Shown here one piece after another: positions 1-6,401 of a stretch of 12,439 bases of DNA. Made by a program: the position numbers and the translations under genes. The first letter of the stretch is position 1. The number at the start of each line of letters is the position of its first letter. This DNA is from an uncultured archaeon (GTDB lineage: Archaea > Thermoproteota > Nitrososphaeria > Nitrososphaerales > Nitrosopumilaceae). Below the pieces are notes generated by a model, which ran no database searches, was not told where the DNA came from, and saw nothing but the letters and a program-made list of their open reading frames with translations. The stretch spans positions 1 to 12,439 of the forward strand of contig CATMRH010000032.1 in assembly GCA_950073955.1 (NCBI GenBank). The letters run 5' to 3'.

Positions 1-94
1 TCCGATCTATTACATTCCTTGACATTCGGTGATTTATTACTAGCGTTTTTCAGATCTCAAAAAAGTTTAAACTTTAATATAATTAGCAATTTTT
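1..94. other. Left-edge intergenic stretch, no gene assigned
   Basis: This stretch lies before the phosphatase gene. The first plus-strand frame is open from the edge to a TAG at 103-105 (about 34 codons), so it could be the tail of an upstream gene, but its composition is not persuasive. The other two plus frames close at TGA codons at 20-22 and 28-30, either of which could equally be the real end of an upstream gene. On the minus strand an ATG at 25 runs off the edge with only eight codons visible. Nothing can be decided from this much sequence. Confidence 0.3.
62..75 (+). promoter_or_regulatory. Palindromic TATA-like box before the phosphatase gene
   Basis: AAAGTTTAAACTTT is a perfect 14-bp palindrome with a TTTAAA core. 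Its centre lies about 26 bp before the TTG at 95, the distance expected for an archaeal TATA box serving a leaderless or nearly leaderless transcript. A symmetric box could direct transcription either way. The call rests on sequence and spacing only. Confidence 0.45.
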
Positions 95-763
95 TTGAAA
101 GTTAGAAACCAATTGCTAGTAATTTTTGACGTTGAAGGTGTTCTGTATGACGAAGAATATCTTCCTCTTCTTTCAGAAAAACTCAACAAAGAAGATGAGA
201 TTTGGGCAATCACCAAACATGGAATTCAAGGAAAAATTAACTGGGAAGACGGACTTAAAACTCGAGTTGCCGCTTTGAAAGGTATTGATGAAAAAACCTG
301 TCAAGAAGTAGCTGATTCATTACCTATTATGACTGGTGCAAAGGAAGCTTGTAGGATCTTAAAGGCTGCTGGATGGAAACTAATGGCAGTATCTGGGGGT
401 TTTACGTTGATGATGGAAAGACTACAAAAAGAATTGGATCTGGATTATGTCTACTCTAATGAGTTAATATTCAAAGATGGAAAACTTGATGGTGTAAAAA
501 TTAATGTTGATTCTGACAAATCTAAATCTGCAAAAATAAAAATCGCAGAATGGGGTGAGAAGAAGGAAGACATCGTTTGTGTTGTGGATGGTGCAAATGA
601 TGTGAAATTGTTTGATATTTGTGGTTTAAACATTGCTTATAGGGCTCAAGATTTAGTCAAGGATTTAGCTAATACTATTTTAGAAGAAAAAGATCTATCA
701 AAAATTTTGAATATTATTAATCAACACTTCAAGTTAGAATTAGAAACTACACCTACCGCATAA
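95..763 (+). CDS. serB: HAD-family phosphatase, phosphoserine phosphatase/ThrH-like
   Basis: A 222-residue HAD-superfamily hydrolase, the usual size for archaeal SerB-type enzymes. Motif I is FDVEGV, with nucleophile Asp12 and Glu14 where most members have the general-acid Asp. Motif II is the Ser-Gly-Gly at 100-102, motif III is probably one of the lysines at 142-148, and motif IV is DGAND at 165-169. The cap segment LKTRVAALKG (54-63) matches the RVxLLKG stretch of SerB. The likely reaction is hydrolysis of O-phosphoserine to serine in the cytoplasm. The DxEGV variant recalls the phosphoserine/homoserine phosphotransferase ThrH, so substrate is less certain than fold. The start is a TTG placed correctly behind a TATA-like box; a second in-frame TTG at 113 would leave only five residues before the nucleophile. 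cofE follows after 34 bp, probably on the same transcript. The symbol is tentative. Confidence 0.8.
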   Translation: MKVRNQLLVIFDVEGVLYDEEYLPLLSEKLNKEDEIWAITKHGIQGKINWEDGLKTRVAALKGIDEKTCQEVADSLPIMTGAKEACRILKAAGWKLMAVSGGFTLMMERLQKELDLDYVYSNELIFKDGKLDGVKINVDSDKSKSAKIKIAEWGEKKEDIVCVVDGANDVKLFDICGLNIAYRAQDLVKDLANTILEEKDLSKILNIINQHFKLELETTPTA

Positions 764-797
764 ACAATTTTTTAGTCCAATCTCTCAGATACCTTAA

Positions 798-1523
798 TTG
801 CAAATTATTCCACTTCACATTGAAAAAGAGATTGAACCCTCAGATGATATTTCTGAATTAATTTTATTATCTTCTGATCTACGTGATGGGGATATTCTTG
901 TTGTAGCACAAAAAATTATCTCAAAACAAGAAGGAAGAATTGTTGATTTGTCAACTGTAAAACCTTCATTGTTATCAGAAGGCATTGGTTCTCAGTATCA
1001 AAAAGATTCTAGAATAATTGAATTAATCTTATCAGAAACAAAAAGAATCGTTAGAATGAAAAATGGAATAATAATTGTTGAAACCAATAATGGTGTAATC
1101 TGTGCAAATGCTGGTGTTGATGAAAGTAATGTAAGAGAAGGTTATGCAACTTTACTTCCAATTAATTCTGATATCTCTGCACAGACAATACGTAGCAAAA
1201 TCAGGGAACAAACAAACAAAAATGTAGCAGTAATTATCTCTGATACATTTGGTCGTCCTTTTAGGATGGGTCAAACTAACTGCGCAATTGGAATTTCAGG
1301 ATTGAACCCCATCTTGAATTATGCTGGAACATTAGATTCTTTTGGAAAAATTTTACGCATAACTGAAATTGCAGTTGCTGATGAACTTTCTTCTGCTGCT
1401 GAACTAGTTATGAAAAAAGCCTTGAAATGTCCTGTAGCGATTATCCGTGACTATTCATTTAAGATTGAAGATCATGTGATTGATGAATTAATTCGTCCAG
1501 AAAACGAAGATCTTTTTAAATAA
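798..1523 (+). CDS. cofE: Coenzyme F420-0:L-glutamate ligase
   Basis: CofE adds glutamate residues, using GTP, to coenzyme F420-0, the last step in making the deazaflavin cofactor F420. The 241-residue length fits single-domain archaeal CofE. Recognisable family signatures run in order: the N-terminal PLH segment, DGDILVVAQKIISKQEGR (30-47), the GVDESN metal-site segment (106-111), SDTFGRPFRMGQTNCAIG (148-165), and the ITEIAVADELSSAAELVM helix (188-205). All key segments are present and undamaged. The start is a TTG (M-Q-I-I-P-L); no ATG lies nearby and the first strand of the domain begins at once. There is no clear separate promoter in the 34-bp gap after the phosphatase gene, so co-transcription is likely. 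The C-terminal nitroreductase-like domain found in some bacterial homologues is absent, as is normal for archaea. Confidence 0.92.
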   Translation: MQIIPLHIEKEIEPSDDISELILLSSDLRDGDILVVAQKIISKQEGRIVDLSTVKPSLLSEGIGSQYQKDSRIIELILSETKRIVRMKNGIIIVETNNGVICANAGVDESNVREGYATLLPINSDISAQTIRSKIREQTNKNVAVIISDTFGRPFRMGQTNCAIGISGLNPILNYAGTLDSFGKILRITEIAVADELSSAAELVMKKALKCPVAIIRDYSFKIEDHVIDELIRPENEDLFK

Positions 1524-1545
1524 GTTTCAAATTTTTTCAATAGGA

Positions 1546-1552
1546 TTATAAT
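1546..1552 (+). promoter_or_regulatory. TATA-like box before the PHP gene
   Basis: TTATAAT is centred about 30 bp before the ATG at 1579, within the 55-bp gap after cofE. This fits an archaeal promoter with a leader of only a few bases. The assignment is by position and base content only. Confidence 0.4.
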
Positions 1553-1578
1553 CTAAAAAGTAACATTAATTGTGAAAA

Positions 1579-2493
1579 ATGTCAATTAAGACTGAATTAC
1601 ATTGTCATAACTCATTTTCAAATTTTCATCTAGGTTACAAGGAACCGCCATATGATTGTGATATTTCAATCAGAGATCAACTAGAACAATCATATGAATT
1701 AGGATTAGATGCAATTTTTGTTACAAACCATAACACTCTGGATGGATATAATCAGTTATTAGAATACAAAAATGATCATGTCAAATTCAAAAACATTGAT
1801 ATTTTTCCAGCTGAGGAGATCACAACTGATACTGGTGCACATGTTCTAGCATATGGAATTCATGATACAATTGTAGGAGGAATCTCTCTTGAAGAGGTAA
1901 TTGATGAAGTATCCAAACAAGGCGGAGTATCGTCTGCTCCTCACCCATTTAGTCTAATAGACGCGTTACGTGATAGTGCCAAAAAATGTGACATGGTTGA
2001 GGTTTTCAACAGTAACAATGTTGATTTGCTATCTAATGCACGTGCAGCTCAATTTGCATTGGATAATAACATGATTCAGGTGGCAGGTAGCGATTCACAT
2101 GTCTTATCTACTCTTGGGAGGTGTGTTAATGTCATTGATTCTGAAAATAATCTTGATGATATTTTACATGCAATGAAGCATGGTAGAATTGAAATTTCTC
2201 AAACTGGTTATGCATTGGAAAATGAAATGCTTGATCATCTTAGATACCAAATTAATACTTCAAGAGAATACATAGCAGACTATATTTCTGAATATTATCC
2301 ACATTCAAAATGGTTCTCTACACTATTACTCAAACTTTATGATTCATATCCTTATAGCCCTGTGTGGCTCTTGTCCTACAAAATTATGCTTTACTTCCTA
2401 AAACGAATTTCACGAAAAATCAATTTCCAAAATAAGGACCCAAGTTTCATGAAAGAGAGAAACCTTGCTACTATGTTCAGAATGTCATTGTAA
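1579..2493 (+). CDS. PHP-domain metal-dependent phosphoesterase
   Basis: Residues 5 to about 205 form a PHP domain (polymerase and histidinol phosphatase fold, a multi-metal phosphoesterase). Metal-binding motifs in order: HCH (8-10), TNHNTLDG (49-56) where the usual first residue after Thr is Asp, PAEEI (77-81), His88, PHPF (121-124), Glu141, and SDSH (171-174). The arrangement resembles the bacterial TrpH/YciV group (nucleotide or short RNA phosphatases), but the natural substrate cannot be read from sequence. The last 100 residues are not part of the PHP core. They are rich in Tyr, Leu and Ser and include a fairly hydrophobic helix around 262-278 followed by basic residues, perhaps a membrane-touching or partner-binding segment. 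The gene probably has its own promoter, with a TATA-like box about 30 bp before the ATG. No signal peptide is seen. The fold is secure; the role is unknown. Confidence 0.85.
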   Translation: MSIKTELHCHNSFSNFHLGYKEPPYDCDISIRDQLEQSYELGLDAIFVTNHNTLDGYNQLLEYKNDHVKFKNIDIFPAEEITTDTGAHVLAYGIHDTIVGGISLEEVIDEVSKQGGVSSAPHPFSLIDALRDSAKKCDMVEVFNSNNVDLLSNARAAQFALDNNMIQVAGSDSHVLSTLGRCVNVIDSENNLDDILHAMKHGRIEISQTGYALENEMLDHLRYQINTSREYIADYISEYYPHSKWFSTLLLKLYDSYPYSPVWLLSYKIMLYFLKRISRKINFQNKDPSFMKERNLATMFRMSL

Positions 2494-2524
2494 ATAATAG
2501 TAGGATAAGCTAAATTAAAATAGA

Positions 2525-2533
2525 TTTTAATAT
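2525..2533 (+). promoter_or_regulatory. TATA-like box before the tusA-cysM pair
   Basis: TTTTAATAT is centred about 35 bp before the ATG at 2564, in the 70-bp gap after the PHP gene. It would give a leader of roughly 8-10 bases. It is a candidate promoter for the two-gene sulfur operon and was called by position and composition. Confidence 0.4.
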
Positions 2534-2563
2534 GACAAAACGCTCTCGATGAAATAGATAATA

Positions 2564-2800
2564 ATGTCCGAATCAACTGAAAAAAAATTAGACGCAACCG
2601 GATTATTTTGTCCTGAACCTGTGTTTAGAACAAAAATTGCAATAGAACGAATGCAAGTTGGTGAAACTCTAATTGTTTCTGCAGATGATCCTGCATCTGA
2701 AGATGATATTTCAAGATGGGTTACAAGAACTGGTCATGAATTAGTCAACATGTCTAAAGATGGTAATGTAATTACATTCCAAATTAAAAAGGTGAAATAA
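2564..2800 (+). CDS. tusA: TusA-family sulfur carrier protein
   Basis: A 78-residue single-domain SirA/TusA/YeeD-type protein. The diagnostic CPxP motif is present as CPEP with Cys16 in LDATGLFCPEPV, followed by the expected helix (22-32), the GETLIVSADDP strand (33-43) and a C-terminal strand. In this family the CPxP cysteine carries a persulfide and passes sulfur between proteins, in bacteria for tRNA thiolation, molybdopterin metabolism or sulfur oxidation. The next gene, a cysteine synthase, starts only 8 bases after the stop, so the two are almost certainly co-transcribed. This suggests, by inference only, that the carrier feeds sulfur to cysteine synthesis. No tRNA-thiolation partner gene is visible in the window. 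The ATG is the only sensible start. Confidence 0.88.
   Translation: MSESTEKKLDATGLFCPEPVFRTKIAIERMQVGETLIVSADDPASEDDISRWVTRTGHELVNMSKDGNVITFQIKKVK
2791..2795 (+). promoter_or_regulatory. Possible Shine-Dalgarno site for the cysteine synthase
   Basis: GGTGA inside the last codons of the TusA-like gene matches the archaeal anti-Shine-Dalgarno core. It ends 13 bases before the ATG at 2809, slightly far but workable for an internal gene of an operon. Confidence 0.35.
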
Positions 2801-2808
2801 CTCGAATC

Positions 2809-3801
2809 ATGACTACTGTTACTGATATAGATGTGTTAAGTCGAGTAGGCAATACATCTCTTGTAAAATTAGATTCCCTTTCTCATAATAACATAGAGTA
2901 TTTTGCAAAATTAGAAGGTAACAATCCATTTGGTTCTGTTAAGGATAGAGCTGCATATTGGATGATTAAAGATGGTGAAGAAAAAGGAATTTTAAAAAAA
3001 GGAAAGAGCATCATCATTGAACCTACTTCTGGAAATACTGGAATTGCACTAACAGGAATTGCTAATGTGTTGGGTTACAAAGTTGAGATAGTTATTCCAG
3101 AAAAAGTTAGTAATGAAACTAAGGAAATTATACGGAATCTTGGTGCCAAAGTATTTGAGACAAGTGATGATCTGTGTCCAAAAGTTGGCGCCGGAACTGA
3201 CCAAAGTATTGCACTTGCAACATCTATTGCATCATCCAGACCTGATACATATTATTCTCCAAATCAATATGCAAATGAAGCAAATTTCCGAGGACATTAT
3301 GAAGGAACAGGTCCTGAAATTTGGAAACAAACCGAAGGAAAAGTAACTCATTTCTTTACAGGTGTGGGTACTGGAGGTACAATTACCGGAATTGGCACTT
3401 TTCTTAAAGAAAAAAACCCTAATGTTAAGATCATTGGATGTCAACCACAACAAAATCACTTGATTCAGGGATGGAGAAACTTTGAAGAATCTGCAAAGCC
3501 AGACTTGTTTTTGAAAAGAGAACATGTTGTAGATGATTGGGTTTCTGTAGATAACGATGAAGCGTTTTCTGTAGTAAAAGAAGTCTTTGAAAAAGAAAAA
3601 CTCCTAATCAGTCCATCATCTGCTGCGGTTTATGCGTGTATGAAAAAATATCCTATTGAAGGAGATGCATGTGTAGTGGGAATTTTTGCTGATGATGGAA
3701 GAAAATTCAAAAGTGTTTATGCCACACAAAATGTTATGACTGAAGAAGAATTTGATAACATTCTCAAAGAAGCAAAACACATGTCTGAATTGGCATACTG
3801 A
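2809..3801 (+). CDS. cysM: PLP-dependent cysteine synthase, CysM-type
   Basis: A 330-residue fold-type II PLP enzyme that replaces the leaving group of an activated serine with sulfur to make cysteine. Visible signatures: NPFGSVKDRAA with the PLP lysine Lys45, the substrate loop PTSGNTG (72-78), the phosphate-binding GVGTGGTITG (185-194), and the C-terminal ISPSSAAVYA and DDGRKF segments. CysK-type enzymes have a K-I-Q-G-I-G-A-G-F segment; here it reads IQGWRNFEES (219-228), which aligns with the Arg-containing segment of CysM enzymes. In Mycobacterium tuberculosis CysM the corresponding Arg (Arg220) is linked to use of O-phosphoserine, although Escherichia coli CysM also has an Arg there, so the substrate is unproven. 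No regulatory CBS domain is present. The gene sits 8 bases behind the TusA-like gene. A cystathionine-beta-synthase-like activity is the main alternative. Confidence 0.88.
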   Translation: MTTVTDIDVLSRVGNTSLVKLDSLSHNNIEYFAKLEGNNPFGSVKDRAAYWMIKDGEEKGILKKGKSIIIEPTSGNTGIALTGIANVLGYKVEIVIPEKVSNETKEIIRNLGAKVFETSDDLCPKVGAGTDQSIALATSIASSRPDTYYSPNQYANEANFRGHYEGTGPEIWKQTEGKVTHFFTGVGTGGTITGIGTFLKEKNPNVKIIGCQPQQNHLIQGWRNFEESAKPDLFLKREHVVDDWVSVDNDEAFSVVKEVFEKEKLLISPSSAAVYACMKKYPIEGDACVVGIFADDGRKFKSVYATQNVMTEEEFDNILKEAKHMSELAY

Positions 3802-3807
3802 TTGTAA
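3802..3807. other. Six-base gap between convergent genes
   Basis: The cysteine synthase stop (TGA 3799-3801) and the minus-strand orphan stop (3808-3810) are separated by only six bases. Transcription from each side must end inside the other gene. Short T-runs on the plus strand at 3819-3822 and 3832-3836 are the likely ends for the plus transcript. Confidence 0.6.
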
Positions 3808-4290
3808 TTACTCTAGAATTTTCTTTAGATGTTTTTCACAAAATTCTCTAAATGATGCATTCATGTTCTTTTCATGATGTAGACATGTGTTACTATGTTC
3901 AGTAATCTGGTCTCTGATTTCTTTACTCCATTGACTTTGTTGTTTATCTTTAGAGTCAATAATTGATGGATTTTCTTTAATTTTTTCCATAACTTCTATT
4001 AATTTTAATCCAAGCTGGCGAAATTTACTGGTACTTAATAGAAATATTTGTGATTGCTCCTTGTTAACTAAATTCATCAAAGAGTATGTTTGATTATAAT
4101 ATTCCATGCCTTTTTCATTATATTTTTTAAAATCATCTATTTTTTTTTGCCAATACTCTTTGGATGGTTTTTCCTCCATCTTGTAACTGAACTGAATTTT
4201 ACCCAACTCCATTCCTAAATTTGCCAGTTTCTCACTGTATTCTTTAGCTGATTTTTTTAGATTCTCTTGATCTGGGCTCATAAAATTCAC
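3808..4290 (-). CDS. Unrecognised helical protein with a C-terminal Cys/His cluster
   Basis: I do not recognise this 160-residue protein. It is rich in Lys, Glu, Gln and Ser and is predicted to be almost all helix, with amphipathic stretches suggesting a coiled coil or helical bundle; there is no signal peptide or membrane segment. Near the C-terminus, His132, Cys136, His138, His139, Cys151 and His154 could form a metal site (EHSNTCLHHE followed by EFCEKHL). The start is uncertain: the ATG at 4290 and a second at 4281 are both in frame. An AAGGA sequence just upstream lies about 2 bases before the first and about 11 before the second, which favours 4281. It overlaps the preceding minus-strand gene by about 38-47 bases in another frame, so the two are likely co-expressed. 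It is the last gene of the trxB group. Confidence 0.6.
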   Translation of the reverse strand: MNFMSPDQENLKKSAKEYSEKLANLGMELGKIQFSYKMEEKPSKEYWQKKIDDFKKYNEKGMEYYNQTYSLMNLVNKEQSQIFLLSTSKFRQLGLKLIEVMEKIKENPSIIDSKDKQQSQWSKEIRDQITEHSNTCLHHEKNMNASFREFCEKHLKKILE

Positions 4291-4528
4291 TATCCTTACT
4301 TACAATAAAGAGTTTGACCTTTAATTTTTTCCAAGCATCATTAGATTTTTTGGAGTAAAACATAATGCATTTCTCACAAAATGAATCCCACTCATCTATT
4401 TCTAATTTCTCAAAAAATTCTAGTGACCATTTGTATGTGGGTTTTTTTCTGTATTGAAACTGTTGAATAGTATAGATATCTTTCTTAAAAAATTTGTACA
4501 AACATTTTTTGCATTGTGCATTCTTCAT
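4244..4528 (-). CDS. Small double-CxxC protein coupled to trxB
   Basis: A 94-residue protein of unknown family. Two CxxC pairs, Cys6/Cys9 (CKKC) and Cys51/Cys54 (CEKC), are spaced like the knuckles of a zinc ribbon or a rubredoxin-like metal site. Between and after them lie many aromatic and Lys residues (YRKKPTYKWSLEFF at 26-39), giving a basic protein. Its ATG overlaps the trxB stop as ATGA, the typical sign of translational coupling, which makes it likely to be a real gene despite its size. Its 3' end overlaps the next minus-strand gene. Function is unknown. A redox-responsive zinc protein, a nucleic-acid-binding zinc ribbon or a thioredoxin-system partner are all possible; the coupling to thioredoxin reductase is the only direct clue. 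Confidence 0.65.
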   Translation of the reverse strand: MKNAQCKKCLYKFFKKDIYTIQQFQYRKKPTYKWSLEFFEKLEIDEWDSFCEKCIMFYSKKSNDAWKKLKVKLFIVSKDSEFYEPRSRESKKIS

Positions 4529-5529
4529 TCTTGTTTGTCTGCACTTTCTGTGAGATATTTGTCAACATCAATTGCTGCCATACAGCCAAACCCTGCGGCA
4601 GTAACTGCTTGCCTGTAAGTTCTGTCGTGTACATCTCCTGCAGCAAAAACTCCTTCAACGCTAGTACTTGTCTGGTTCTTTAAAACTACATATCCTTTAT
4701 CATCTAATTCAATCTGATTTTTGAATAGTTCTGTGTTAGGTACGTGTCCAATTGCAACAAAAAGACCTCCTACATCGAGTGTTGTTTCTTCATTTGTTTT
4801 TAAATTTTTTATAACTGCTTGTTGCATTTTTTGGTCTCCTTTTATGTCAATTACTGCTGAATCCCAATGAAAATCTATCTTTTCATTGTTAAATGCTCTC
4901 TCTTGCATCACTTTACTTGCACGTAATTCGCTTCGTCTATGAACTAAATGAATTTTTGTAGCAAATTTTGTTAGAAATGTTGCTTCCTCTATTGCTGAGT
5001 CCCCCCCTCCTGCAACAACTAGTTCCAAGTTTCTAAAGAAAGGACCATCACATGTCGCGCAATACGAAACACCTTTTCCAGCAAATGTCTGTTCTCCCTC
5101 CAATCCCAATTTTCTTGGATTTGCACCTGTTGCAACAATGATTGCACGCCCTTCGTATTCTTCAGTTGCTGTAAGAACTTTGAAAGGTTTACGTCTAAAA
5201 TCTACATCAACTGCAGCATCATCAATAATCGTTGTTCCCATTTTTTGACATTGTTTTCTCATATCTATCATCAAATCTGGGCCCATTATCGCATTCTCAA
5301 ATCCCGGATAATTTTCAACTTCTGTAGTATTGACTAATTGTCCTCCTGGCAGTATTCCTGATAAAATCAAAGTATCATAACCCGCCCTGGAACAATAAAT
5401 TCCTGCTGTATATCCTGAAGGACCTGCACCAATGATGACTACATCAAACTTTGTTTTCTTTTCATTTGGAATTTTTGGTCCATCATCTTTTGTTTCAAGT
5501 ACTGTTGCACCTTCATCTGCTGCCATCAT
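4525..5529 (-). CDS. trxB: Thioredoxin reductase (NADPH, FAD-dependent)
   Basis: A 334-residue low-molecular-weight thioredoxin reductase, which passes electrons from NADPH through FAD and a CxxC disulfide to thioredoxin-like proteins in the cytoplasm. Visible elements in order: FAD-binding GAGPSG (34-39), PGGQL (61-65), the redox-active CATCD (157-161), the NADPH-binding GGGDSA (174-179) with HRR (197-199) for the 2'-phosphate, and the C-terminal FAD motif AAGDV (296-300). The catalytic set is complete. Compared with typical family members there is an acidic N-terminal extension of about 27 residues before the first FAD strand. Two in-frame ATGs stand side by side (MM); either could be used. 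A TATA-like box sits about 29 bp upstream, so the gene can be transcribed separately from thi4. It overlaps the small CxxC gene by ATGA. Confidence 0.95.
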   Translation of the reverse strand: MMAADEGATVLETKDDGPKIPNEKKTKFDVVIIGAGPSGYTAGIYCSRAGYDTLILSGILPGGQLVNTTEVENYPGFENAIMGPDLMIDMRKQCQKMGTTIIDDAAVDVDFRRKPFKVLTATEEYEGRAIIVATGANPRKLGLEGEQTFAGKGVSYCATCDGPFFRNLELVVAGGGDSAIEEATFLTKFATKIHLVHRRSELRASKVMQERAFNNEKIDFHWDSAVIDIKGDQKMQQAVIKNLKTNEETTLDVGGLFVAIGHVPNTELFKNQIELDDKGYVVLKNQTSTSVEGVFAAGDVHDRTYRQAVTAAGFGCMAAIDVDKYLTESADKQE

Positions 5530-5552
5530 GATAATTGACCTTCTTATGCTTC

Positions 5553-5562
5553 AATAATTTAA
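5553..5562 (-). promoter_or_regulatory. TATA-like box for trxB
   Basis: On the minus strand this reads TTAAATTATT, centred about 29 bp before the trxB ATG at 5529, inside the 72-bp gap after the preceding gene. Spacing fits a short-leader archaeal promoter. Confidence 0.45.
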
Positions 5563-5601
5563 GTGAATATCCTCTTTGGATTATACACATAAGATTTGTA
5601 T

Positions 5602-6378
5602 CTATTGGTTTTGATTTTTTAATTCATTTAAAATTTCTTGATGCTTTTTGCAAAATCTTTTGTTTTCTAATTGTGAGAAAAAAAGATCTTTCTGCCAGTG
5701 AGCGTTAAATAGCCTGCAATCTCTATGATCACAAAATGCTTCTCCTGTTTCATAATAAATTATGGCTTGTAGTAGGTACCCCTCTGTGATTTCTGATATT
5801 CGTGAATCGTGATATTCTAAAAATTCACCTGTATATTTTTTCTTGATTTCTTCTACTTTTTGCTCAGAAAAATTTGTCATTAGATCTAGATAGTACTGTT
5901 TTGGTTTTGCAGGGGCTTCTATGATTCCTGTTGTTGAAATAATTGTAGGGTTGGTTCCAATTAAGGCTCTTGCATGGTATCTAAAGTCACTCTCATCAAA
6001 TGTACATGTAAGCTTATTTGTAAAAATAATATGTAGTGTATCTCTCTTGTTTTCATTCATTGGAATTAGTTCAGTAATTGCATTATGAAATTCAAATCCA
6101 TCATATAGCGTCATTTCTTCTCTCTCGGACATGTCTTTGTTTTCCAATTCTATCCGTAAATCTTCGATCGAAGGAGCATGTTTTTTAAATGGTTTTTTTA
6201 AATCAAAAATTCTGCAACCTGAAATTTTTTCCGATATGTCTTTACTCAAACCTTGAAAAATATTTTCTCTTGTCTCAATTTCAACTGGAAATGTTTCTGT
6301 GAGAAATTTTTTTAATCTCTGTAATTGAATTTCAGGAACTGTAGGCTCATCATATAGGATAATTTTACTAGTTTTCAA
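5602..6378 (-). CDS. Conserved-looking archaeal protein with Cys/His C-terminus, next to thi4
   Basis: A 258-residue protein I cannot assign a function to. It has a central domain with IIFTNKLTCTFDESDFRYHA (117-136) and STTGIIEAPAKPKQYY (148-163), which recall, from memory only, a family of uncharacterised archaeal proteins. A C-terminal segment (about 214-250) contains Cys216, His218, Cys221, His227, Cys243 and His246 in the order FCDHRDC, NAHWQ, FCKKH, very probably a bound metal such as zinc. It has no signal peptide or membrane helix. The start is a TTG, only 23 bases after the thi4 stop, so it is probably co-transcribed with thi4. A role tied to thiazole or metal handling is possible but rests on adjacency alone. 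Confidence 0.75.
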   Translation of the reverse strand: MKTSKIILYDEPTVPEIQLQRLKKFLTETFPVEIETRENIFQGLSKDISEKISGCRIFDLKKPFKKHAPSIEDLRIELENKDMSEREEMTLYDGFEFHNAITELIPMNENKRDTLHIIFTNKLTCTFDESDFRYHARALIGTNPTIISTTGIIEAPAKPKQYYLDLMTNFSEQKVEEIKKKYTGEFLEYHDSRISEITEGYLLQAIIYYETGEAFCDHRDCRLFNAHWQKDLFFSQLENKRFCKKHQEILNELKNQNQ

Positions 6379-6401
6379 TACGATATTTTTGCTGTAACGG
6401 C

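Noticed and set aside
1..25. Minus-strand gene starting at 25, or a plus-strand gene tail
   Set aside because: Too few codons are visible to choose between them.
2391..2597. Minus-strand 68-codon frame across the PHP-tusA gap
   Set aside because: It mostly overlaps the end of the PHP gene antisense, spans the tusA promoter and has no recognisable content.
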